Shown: one piece after another, positions 1-6,650 of the stretch
Layout: every line of letters starts with the position of its first letter
Numbering within the stretch: the first letter of the stretch is position 1
Source: Microcaldota archaeon
GTDB lineage: Archaea > Micrarchaeota > Micrarchaeia > Micrarchaeales > CABMGC01
Direction of reading: 5' to 3'
Assembly: GCA_021817125.1 (NCBI GenBank)
Contig: JAKAWC010000005.1
Location: 1-46,676, forward strand
DNA length: 46,676 nt
Made by a program: the position numbers and the translations under genes
The notes under the pieces: generated by a model
What the model saw: only the letters and a program-made list of their open reading frames with translations
The model's database searches: none
What the model was told of the DNA's origin: nothing

Positions 1-1
1 C

Positions 2-91
2 TACCGTTCAGTCAGCAATATCACCGAGGACATTGTCAGAAGATATGTCCGTGAGGACAATACGCAGCGTCAGAGGTTGCTATTCTCCTGA
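2..91 (+). CDS. tnpA: IS200/IS605-family TnpA transposase, C-terminal fragment (cut by window edge)
   Basis: Reading frame 2 is open from the window edge to a TGA and gives a tail of 29 residues, YRSVSNITEDIVRRYV..., ending LLFS. This matches the C-terminus of Y1 HUH transposases (TnpA of IS200/IS605), where a 'vG.v.ee.i.rYi..Q'-like helix follows the catalytic tyrosine helix. The family cuts and joins single-stranded ends with a tyrosine nucleophile; that tyrosine lies outside the window. A perfect hairpin 8 bases downstream (99-118) is the kind of end structure TnpA recognises, which supports the call. Whether the full gene is intact cannot be seen. The ORF is too short for the supplied track. 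Confidence 0.6.
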   Translation, partial: YRSVSNITEDIVRRYVREDNTQRQRLLFS

Positions 92-98
92 AGAAAAT

Positions 99-118
99 CC
101 CACACCTTTAGGTGTGGG
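99..118. repeat. Perfect 8-bp hairpin, likely right-end hairpin of the IS200/IS605 element
   Basis: CCCACACC-TTTA-GGTGTGGG forms an uninterrupted 8-bp stem with a 4-base loop just after the tnpA stop. The layout matches the hairpin at 35599-35618 next to tnpB (CCCACGGC-TAAA-GCCGTGGG), so both are probably subterminal end hairpins of the same transposon superfamily. It could also act as a terminator. Confidence 0.6.
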
Positions 119-147
119 TAATTTAATGGCCGATATCGGAGGTCACA

Positions 148-639
148 TCATGGTATTTTAACCGTCATCTTAACAGCGTTAGCGAAAGGTGCATTCTGCG
201 ATATAAGATACTTGGTTACTATATGTTGCCCAACGGCCGTATAATCCGATAGCATCTGCGGTTTTCTTCCACTGTCAGAGCCCCTGCTCGCCGGGATACC
301 GGCCGCATGTATCGCCATCTCAGACCTGCTTACAAAAGCGTAGGCGCTATGCTCGTCAGATACCTTTACTTCTGGGTCAGAGTCCAGCTTCTTATGGAAT
401 AGGTGCACCCTAAACTTCCCAAGAAGGAACATCCCGACAGAAGCAGCATCCCCGACGACTACCCCCGCTTCTTCACGTAGTTCCCTGATCGCTGCGCTTA
501 TGTCACTCTCGCGCTCTATGTGACCTCCAGGCGGAGACCACTTCCCCGGAGAGCTTTTGTGAGCCGCTCTCCTGAGGAATAAGTACCCGCTCGGGCATTC
601 GAGTAGCATCAGTGCCACCGGTTCGGTGTCTTTAGCCAT
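148..639 (-). CDS. Nudix (MutT-like) hydrolase
   Basis: This 163-residue protein carries a complete Nudix box. GGHIERESDISAAIRELREE (about residues 38-57) followed by AGV satisfies G-x5-E-x7-R-E-U-x-E-E-x-G-U. Nudix enzymes hydrolyse nucleoside diphosphates linked to another moiety, using Mg2+ held by the REUxEE glutamates. The substrate cannot be told from the sequence. The ATG start follows directly behind the tRNA-Lys gene on the same strand. The region after residue about 100 looks family-specific. The function class is solid; housecleaning versus ADP-ribose or NADH hydrolysis is open. Confidence 0.9.
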   Translation of the reverse strand: MAKDTEPVALMLLECPSGYLFLRRAAHKSSPGKWSPPGGHIERESDISAAIRELREEAGVVVGDAASVGMFLLGKFRVHLFHKKLDSDPEVKVSDEHSAYAFVSRSEMAIHAAGIPASRGSDSGRKPQMLSDYTAVGQHIVTKYLISQNAPFANAVKMTVKIP

Positions 640-680
640 GAGATCGCTCCTACTGGAAACGACGTCCTATTTAAATGATA

Positions 681-755
681 TGGGCCCAGGGGGATTTGAA
701 CCCCCGACTTGTTGGTTAAGAGCCAACCACTCTGACCAAGCTGAGTTATGGACCC
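681..755 (-). tRNA. tRNA-Lys (anticodon CTT)
   Basis: The minus strand folds as a cloverleaf. The acceptor is GGGTCCA/TGGGCCC with one G-U pair and discriminator A. The D stem is ACTC/GAGT with GG in the loop. The anticodon stem is GTTGG/CCAAC with loop CTCTTAA (anticodon CTT). The T arm is GGGGG-TTCAAAT-CCCCC. CCA is not encoded and no intron is seen. The anticodon reads AAG, i.e. lysine. Confidence 0.96.
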
Positions 756-785
756 AAAATGAGTAGTTAAATTATGCCCTAATGC

Positions 786-795
786 TATTTAAACC
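786..795 (-). promoter_or_regulatory. TATA-like box for tRNA-Lys
   Basis: On the minus strand GGTTTAAATA lies about 31-40 bases upstream of the tRNA 5' end, a normal archaeal TATA spacing for an RNA with a short leader. Confidence 0.55.
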
Positions 796-804
796 TAAGT
801 TTCG

Positions 805-2154
805 CTAGCCTGTCGGCTTTATGCCAGCGACAAAAGCCTTGATCTCAGCGTCCAATTCCTTCCCGATGGGTGCAAGCTCGTAGCCCACGTTTATCAGCGG
901 CTTCCTGGTCTTGATTAGTCGACCGAGGTCAGTCGGTGTCGCAGAGATTATGACGTCACACTGCGCTTTATTAACCGTTGTCTCAAGGTCCCTTATCTGC
1001 CTCTTGCTGTATCCGACGGCCGGTAGCTCCTTATTCAAGTAAGGATATTTCTCAAACATCGCCCTTATCTCGCCCACCGCATAGAACTTGGCAGTCGCAA
1101 TCTCTTTCACACCATACTGCTTCGCAGCTACGTATGCGGCGCCGAACAACATGTTGCCATGCGTGATAGTCGGGCCATCCTCCACGAGGAGGGCTTTCTT
1201 GCCATGAATGCTGCTCGCCGGTGCATTAATAGAGACCACAGACTCAGCAAGCACTATCTTTGCCTTAGGATTGATCTTGGCAAGATTCATCCGAACCCTT
1301 TCTACATCTGCCTTTGACGCGGAGTTCACTTTGTTAATCAGTAAGATGTCTGCCATCTTTGCTGTTGTTTCGCCAGGGTAGTATGTCAGCTCGTTGCCAG
1401 CCCTGAGTGGGTCAGCGACCGTTATCATGAGGTCCGGCTTGAAGAATGGCCAGTCGTTGTTGCCCCCGTCCCAGAGAATCACATCTGCCTCCTTCTCTGC
1501 TTGACGCAGGATTCTTTCGTAATCAACCCCCGCATAAACGACAAATCCATTCCTTATATGGGGCTCATAATCTTCCCTCTCTTCGATTGTAGTCTTTTGC
1601 GTGTCCAGGTCCTTCAGAGTTTCAAATCTCTGCACCGCTTGCTTAGCGAGGTCGCCATAAGGCATCGGATGCCTGACTACGACTACACGATATCCCAAGT
1701 TCCGCAGAAGTATCGCCACATATCTCGAGGTCTGACTCTTGCCGCACCCTGTCCTGACCGCACACACGGCGATCACCGGTTTTTTTGACTTGATCATAGT
1801 CTCCACAGGGGAAGCGAGCCAGAATTCTGCACCAGCAGCGTTCGCAATGCTGGCCTTGTGCATCACTTCATCGTAAGGAAGGTCGCTGTAAGCCAACATG
1901 CACCTCTCGACGCCGAACTTCTTAATTAGCGTAGGCAGCTCCGACTCATCGTAGATCTGCACACCTTTAGGGTAAAGCTTACCGCTGAGCACTTTCGGGT
2001 ATTTCCTGTCAGAAATATACGGGATTTGTGCCGCCGTAAAGGCCACAACCTCATAATATCTGTTGTTCCTGAACATCACATTGAAGTTTTGGAAGTCTCT
2101 TCCAGCCGCCCCTAAAATAATGACCTTTTTTCGCGCCATTAGCTCGTCCAACAT
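805..2154 (-). CDS. Cyclic 2,3-diphosphoglycerate synthetase-like GTPase (COG2403-type)
   Basis: The 449-residue protein begins with a Rossmann-like segment (KKVIILGAAGRDFQNFN). A P-loop NTPase core follows with Walker A AVRTGCGKSQTSR near residues 132-144, then a DVILWDGGNNDWPF segment and a DPLRAGNE motif. I recognise this arrangement as the archaeal/bacterial family annotated as predicted GTPase or cyclic 2,3-diphosphoglycerate synthetase. Whether this organism makes cDPG, a thermoprotectant of some methanogens, is doubtful, so the biochemical role is open. ATG codons lie at residue 1 and residue 7 (MARKKV); either is possible. It is divergent from gyrB and not part of an operon. Confidence 0.75.
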   Translation of the reverse strand: MLDELMARKKVIILGAAGRDFQNFNVMFRNNRYYEVVAFTAAQIPYISDRKYPKVLSGKLYPKGVQIYDESELPTLIKKFGVERCMLAYSDLPYDEVMHKASIANAAGAEFWLASPVETMIKSKKPVIAVCAVRTGCGKSQTSRYVAILLRNLGYRVVVVRHPMPYGDLAKQAVQRFETLKDLDTQKTTIEEREDYEPHIRNGFVVYAGVDYERILRQAEKEADVILWDGGNNDWPFFKPDLMITVADPLRAGNELTYYPGETTAKMADILLINKVNSASKADVERVRMNLAKINPKAKIVLAESVVSINAPASSIHGKKALLVEDGPTITHGNMLFGAAYVAAKQYGVKEIATAKFYAVGEIRAMFEKYPYLNKELPAVGYSKRQIRDLETTVNKAQCDVIISATPTDLGRLIKTRKPLINVGYELAPIGKELDAEIKAFVAGIKPTG

Positions 2155-2233
2155 ACCTTTTTAAGGCAACATTATTAACCCTTTTTAGGGCACGTTCTGA
2201 GGCCAATTTGTCGTCGGAAAACAGCCCCCAAAA

Positions 2234-2242
2234 GGTTTATAG
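2234..2242 (+). promoter_or_regulatory. TATA-like box upstream of gyrB
   Basis: GGTTTATAG sits about 57-65 bases before the gyrB ATG, allowing a short leader of about 30 bases. It is the best TATA candidate in the divergent GTPase/gyrB intergenic region. Confidence 0.4.
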
Positions 2243-2298
2243 AGCTGATTAGGGCTATACTATGCAGCGACACTAGAGGGTAGAAGGCATAGGTTATC

Positions 2299-4215
2299 AT
2301 GGTAGAGGAGCACGAAGAGTATAACGCATCAAAGATCATGGTACTGGAAGGGCCGCAGGGAATCAGAAAGCGACCAGCTATGTACATAGGCTCCACTGGC
2401 GCAAGCGGAGTGTTGCATCTCCTATACGAAGTAATCGACAACGCAGTAGACGAAGCCCTGGCTGGTTACTGCAAGAACATCACAATAAGGCTTTCACAGG
2501 ACGCCAAGGGGGACATCGCAGAGGTAAGCGATGACGGAAGGGGGATCCCGATAGACATGATGCCGAAATACGGGAAGAGCGCGCTTGAGGTAATCATGAC
2601 TACCCTGCACAAGGGAGCAAAGTTCAATGGAGAGATGTATAAGGTATCGGGTGGTCTCCATGGGGTAGGTCTGACCGTAGTTAATGCCCTCTCAGAGTAC
2701 ACTGAGGTCACAGTTAAGAAGGACGGGAAGGCATACCGGCAGACATTCGCGAAGGGAATCCCGCAGACCCAAGTGGTGCAGATAGGCGAGGTTATAGGCA
2801 CCGGCACCCTGATACGGTTTAAGCCAGACGGAGAGATATTCCAATCACCGGTCTTCGATTCCATCGTGCTCAAAGACAGGCTGCGATACACCACCTTCCT
2901 CAATCCAAACCTCAAGATAAGGCTGATTGACGACAGGTTCAACAATCATGAAGAGGAGACTTTCGTATCCGCGAATGGGATACACGATTTTGTAGTCTAC
3001 CTCAATAAGAGTACACAACCGCTCACCGCGGTAATGAGTGCAAAAGGAAAAGAAGAGTCTACATCCATAGAGTTTGCGCTACAGTACAACAACACCTACG
3101 ATGAGAAACTACTTTCCTTCGTCAACAACATCAAGACTAGCGAGGGAGGCACTCACGTAGTAGGTTTCCATTCGGGATTGACCAGAGCGATACTGAACTA
3201 CATCGCCAAGAACATAAAGAACGGTGCAAAGCAGGTAAAGATAACCGGAGATGACACCCGTGAAGGGCTCACGGCAGTAATAAGCGTGCTAATGCAGAAT
3301 CCCGAGTTCGAGGGGCAGACAAAGGAGAAACTCGGCAACGTCAGGATAAAGAACATCGTAGAGAGCATGGTCTACACCCAGATTTCCCGCCATCTTGAGG
3401 AGCATCCTGCAGAAGGACGTCTGATAGTGGAGAAAGCGGTCAATGCAGCAACGGCAAGGGAGGCCTCAAGAAAGGCGAAGGAGCTCGCACGGAAGAAGAA
3501 CATATTCGACGGCGCAATACTACCCGGCAAGCTTGCTGACTGCACTCTTGATGACCCAGACAAGACCGAGATATTCATCGTCGAGGGGGTGAGCGCTGGC
3601 GGGTCCAGCAAACAGGGCAGAGATAAGTCCACGCAGGCGGTGCTGCCGCTCCGAGGCAAGATACTCAATGTAGAGAAGGCAGGGATCGAAAAGATATTTG
3701 CCAACGCCGAGATTCACGCGTTGGTCACCGCGTTCGGCACGGGGATACAGGAGTCATTCAATGCTGACAACATCAGGTACAAGAAAGTGATAATAATGAG
3801 CGATGCAGACGTTGACGGGAGCCATATACGGACCCTTCTGCTCACGTTCTTCTACAGATATATGCGCAAGATAATCGATCTGGGATATGTCTATGCGGCC
3901 CAACCCCCATTGTACAAAGTCTCCAATGCAAAGACTACCTACTACTGCTACACCGAAGACGAGCTGGTCGCAAGAACGAAAGAGCTCGGAGACAAAGTGG
4001 CGATCCAGCGATACAAGGGACTTGGCGAGATGAACTCCGAGCAGCTCTGGGAGACAACCATGAACCCGGAGAAGAGAGTCCTAAAGAAGATTACGATAAC
4101 CGATGCGGAGAATGCCGAACGTTTGTTCACCGTCCTAATGGGGCTTGATGTGGACCTGAGGAGGAAGTTCCTCGTAGAGCACTCTGGAGAGGTAAAGTCT
4201 TTAGACATATGGTGA
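2299..4215 (+). CDS. gyrB: DNA gyrase subunit B (type IIA topoisomerase ATPase/TOPRIM subunit)
   Basis: At 638 residues it is the size of insert-free bacterial GyrB. The N-terminal GHKL ATPase has RKRPAMYIGS, EVIDNAVDEALAG, SDDGRGIP and GGLHGVGLTVVNAL. The TOPRIM domain has GKLADC, the catalytic-metal Glu429 in IVEGVSAGG, then GKILNVEKA and SDADVDGSHI. The tail YKGLGEMN...QLWETTMNP is classic. It pairs with GyrA to introduce negative supercoils using ATP. The highly conserved EGDSAGG motif reads EGVSAGG: Val431 aligns with E. coli Asp426, a quinolone-resistance position. gyrA follows after 4 bases, so this is an operon. Archaeal gyrases of this type were acquired from bacteria (established). 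Confidence 0.98.
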   Translation: MVEEHEEYNASKIMVLEGPQGIRKRPAMYIGSTGASGVLHLLYEVIDNAVDEALAGYCKNITIRLSQDAKGDIAEVSDDGRGIPIDMMPKYGKSALEVIMTTLHKGAKFNGEMYKVSGGLHGVGLTVVNALSEYTEVTVKKDGKAYRQTFAKGIPQTQVVQIGEVIGTGTLIRFKPDGEIFQSPVFDSIVLKDRLRYTTFLNPNLKIRLIDDRFNNHEEETFVSANGIHDFVVYLNKSTQPLTAVMSAKGKEESTSIEFALQYNNTYDEKLLSFVNNIKTSEGGTHVVGFHSGLTRAILNYIAKNIKNGAKQVKITGDDTREGLTAVISVLMQNPEFEGQTKEKLGNVRIKNIVESMVYTQISRHLEEHPAEGRLIVEKAVNAATAREASRKAKELARKKNIFDGAILPGKLADCTLDDPDKTEIFIVEGVSAGGSSKQGRDKSTQAVLPLRGKILNVEKAGIEKIFANAEIHALVTAFGTGIQESFNADNIRYKKVIIMSDADVDGSHIRTLLLTFFYRYMRKIIDLGYVYAAQPPLYKVSNAKTTYYCYTEDELVARTKELGDKVAIQRYKGLGEMNSEQLWETTMNPEKRVLKKITITDAENAERLFTVLMGLDVDLRRKFLVEHSGEVKSLDIW

Positions 4216-4219
4216 CCCC

Positions 4220-6649
4220 ATGGCAGAAAAGCAACTAGCGGTGTCTCTAGAAGAAGAGTTGCAGACGAGTTACATAGACTATGCCATGAGTGTAATCATA
4301 GGCAGGGCTATTCCTGACGCTAAAGACGGTCTCAAGCCGGTGCAGAGAAGAATACTGTATGCAATGTACAATATAAACAACCTGCATAACCAGCCAACAA
4401 AGAAGTCCGCCAGAATAGTCGGAGAGGTCATCGGTAAGTTCCATCCTCACGGCGACATCTCCATCTACGATGCTCTCGCCAGGATGGCACAGGACTTCGC
4501 AATGAATCATATGCTTGTGGAAGGTCAAGGAAATTTTGGATCGATTGACGGAGATCCTCCGGCGGCGATGAGATATACTGAGGTCAGGCTCACCAAACTC
4601 GCAGAAGAGATGCTCAACGATCTCGAGAAGGAGACCGTGGACTTCGTTCCGAACTTCGACAACACCGAACAAGAGCCAGCAATCCTGCCGGCAAAGGTCC
4701 CGAACCTACTTGTTAACGGCGCTTCGGGCATAGCCGTAGGGGTGGCGACAAGCATGCCCCCACACAACCTGAGCGAGGTGTGCGACGCGGTGTCGCACGT
4801 CCTGGAAAACAAGCATGCCACTGTAGAGGAATTAATGGGAATAATAAAAGGTCCGGATTTCCCAACTGGCGGGGTAGCGATAATATCCGAAAGCACGAAC
4901 AACGGCTACAAGTTCGGCAGAGGCCAGGTTACCATACGTGCGAAGATAGACATAGATGAGGTCAAACATCGCCTGATAGTCAAGGAGATTCCATACAACG
5001 TAAACAAGTCACAGATGATACAGACAATCGTCCAGCTTGTGAGGGACAAGAAGATAGTCGGGATAAAGGACGTCCGCGATGAGAGCGGCAAAGAAGGGAT
5101 AAGCATACTAATCGACCTGAAAGAGGGCATAAGTGAGGAGCAGATGGTCAATCTGCTTTACAAACATACTCAACTTGAGGTGACTTTCCCGATAATCAAC
5201 CTCGCGATAGTCGGAAAGCAGCTCAAGAGCCTCAATGTGCTGCAGCTCATAACCACTTTCCTAGACTATAGGAGGGAGGTCGTCACAAAGAGGAGCAGAT
5301 ACGAGCTGAAGATAGCAGGCGAGAGGCTGCACATAGTGGAAGGCCTGCTCATAGCGATCACCGATATAGACAATGTGGTAAAGACGATAAAGGAGAGCAG
5401 CGAAGTCAGCGATGCGCGCCAGAGGCTCATGAAGTCATACTCCCTATCGGACAAGCAGGCCAATGCTATACTGGACATGAAGCTCAGTAGGCTTACGAAG
5501 CTAGAGAACACATCCCTGACCCATGAAAAGGGCGAGCTGCAGAAGACCATCGCATACCACACCGAACTGATTAACGACCCTGCCAAAGTCGACTCCGTGA
5601 TAAAAGTTGAAATGCAGGATGTAAAGAAGAAATACGGCAGACCCCGAAGGACTGAGATTGTTCACATGGAGGGCATGGCAGAAGTGACCTCAGAGGACCT
5701 GATAAGCAATGACAAGGTTACCGTGATAATGACAAACAGCGGCTATGTCAAGCGTCTCGGGATGACAAGCTACAAGGAACAAGCGAGAGGAGGAAAGGGT
5801 ATCATCTCGATAAACCTCAAGGAGGGGGACTACGTAAAGCAGATGCTCACATGCATGAACAAAGATTATCTCATATGCATCTCAAACGTCGGCAGAGCGT
5901 ATTGGCTTAAGGCATACAACATACCCGAGGGTGGCAGATACTCCGAGGGTAGGTCGATAGCAAATCTGCTCCAGCTGAACAACGAGAAAGTGGTGATGAT
6001 GCTCAACATTCGAGACTTTACCAACTCCAAACTTGCATTCCTGACTACAAAAGGCACCGTCAAGAAGGTAGATGCCGAACTCTTCTCCAGACCAAGGGCG
6101 AACGGCATAAGGGCTATAACCCTGGCGACTGGGGACGAGATAACAGATGCGATAGTCTATGGTCCCGAGAAGTATCTGTTTGTAGTGACGAGGAACGGCA
6201 AGGCGATAAAGTTTGCAGAAAGCGACCTAAGGCTGATAGGAAGGGCCGCGATGGGGGTTCGTGGCATAAGGACTAGGGACGGTGACGTCGCAGAGAATAT
6301 AATCGCAGCCAGCACTGCGGGTAGCATCCTAACGATCACCACAAAAGGATACGGCAAGGTAACCGACGTCAACGAGTATAGGGAACAGGGAAGGGGTGGG
6401 CAGGGTGTGATAAACATAAAGTTGTCCGAGAAGACTGGTCATGTCACTCGCGCCCTGTTCATAGAAAAGGAGCAGAGGGTCATTCTCATCAACTCCAAAG
6501 GAGTTAGCATATCTTTCCCGATTGCCGATATACGGGTCACCGGAAGGGCGGCAAGCGGGGTGAGGCTCATGCGCTTAGAAGAAGGAGTGCACGTCATCGA
6601 TGCGCAGTTGGTCTTAGATGATGTGGCCGTTCCGGCCCAACCAACCTAA
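4220..6649 (+). CDS. gyrA: DNA gyrase subunit A
   Basis: This is the 809-residue breakage-reunion subunit. Its catalytic tyrosine is in AAMRYTE (Tyr119, equivalent to E. coli Tyr122). The winged-helix region is GLKPVQRRILYAM...KFHPHGD, the tower and coiled coil lie around residues 350-490, and the rest is a six-bladed beta-pinwheel CTD. The CTD wraps DNA through the GyrA box; here EQARGGKG is a near match to QRRGGKG, and a second copy EQGRGGQG lies near residue 716. This supports a true gyrase rather than Topo IV. At the quinolone position the sequence is GDISIYD, with Ile80 where E. coli has Ser83. It starts 4 bases after gyrB and converges on the Lhr gene with one base between stops. Confidence 0.98.
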   Translation: MAEKQLAVSLEEELQTSYIDYAMSVIIGRAIPDAKDGLKPVQRRILYAMYNINNLHNQPTKKSARIVGEVIGKFHPHGDISIYDALARMAQDFAMNHMLVEGQGNFGSIDGDPPAAMRYTEVRLTKLAEEMLNDLEKETVDFVPNFDNTEQEPAILPAKVPNLLVNGASGIAVGVATSMPPHNLSEVCDAVSHVLENKHATVEELMGIIKGPDFPTGGVAIISESTNNGYKFGRGQVTIRAKIDIDEVKHRLIVKEIPYNVNKSQMIQTIVQLVRDKKIVGIKDVRDESGKEGISILIDLKEGISEEQMVNLLYKHTQLEVTFPIINLAIVGKQLKSLNVLQLITTFLDYRREVVTKRSRYELKIAGERLHIVEGLLIAITDIDNVVKTIKESSEVSDARQRLMKSYSLSDKQANAILDMKLSRLTKLENTSLTHEKGELQKTIAYHTELINDPAKVDSVIKVEMQDVKKKYGRPRRTEIVHMEGMAEVTSEDLISNDKVTVIMTNSGYVKRLGMTSYKEQARGGKGIISINLKEGDYVKQMLTCMNKDYLICISNVGRAYWLKAYNIPEGGRYSEGRSIANLLQLNNEKVVMMLNIRDFTNSKLAFLTTKGTVKKVDAELFSRPRANGIRAITLATGDEITDAIVYGPEKYLFVVTRNGKAIKFAESDLRLIGRAAMGVRGIRTRDGDVAENIIAASTAGSILTITTKGYGKVTDVNEYREQGRGGQGVINIKLSEKTGHVTRALFIEKEQRVILINSKGVSISFPIADIRVTGRAASGVRLMRLEEGVHVIDAQLVLDDVAVPAQPT

Positions 6650-6650
6650 T

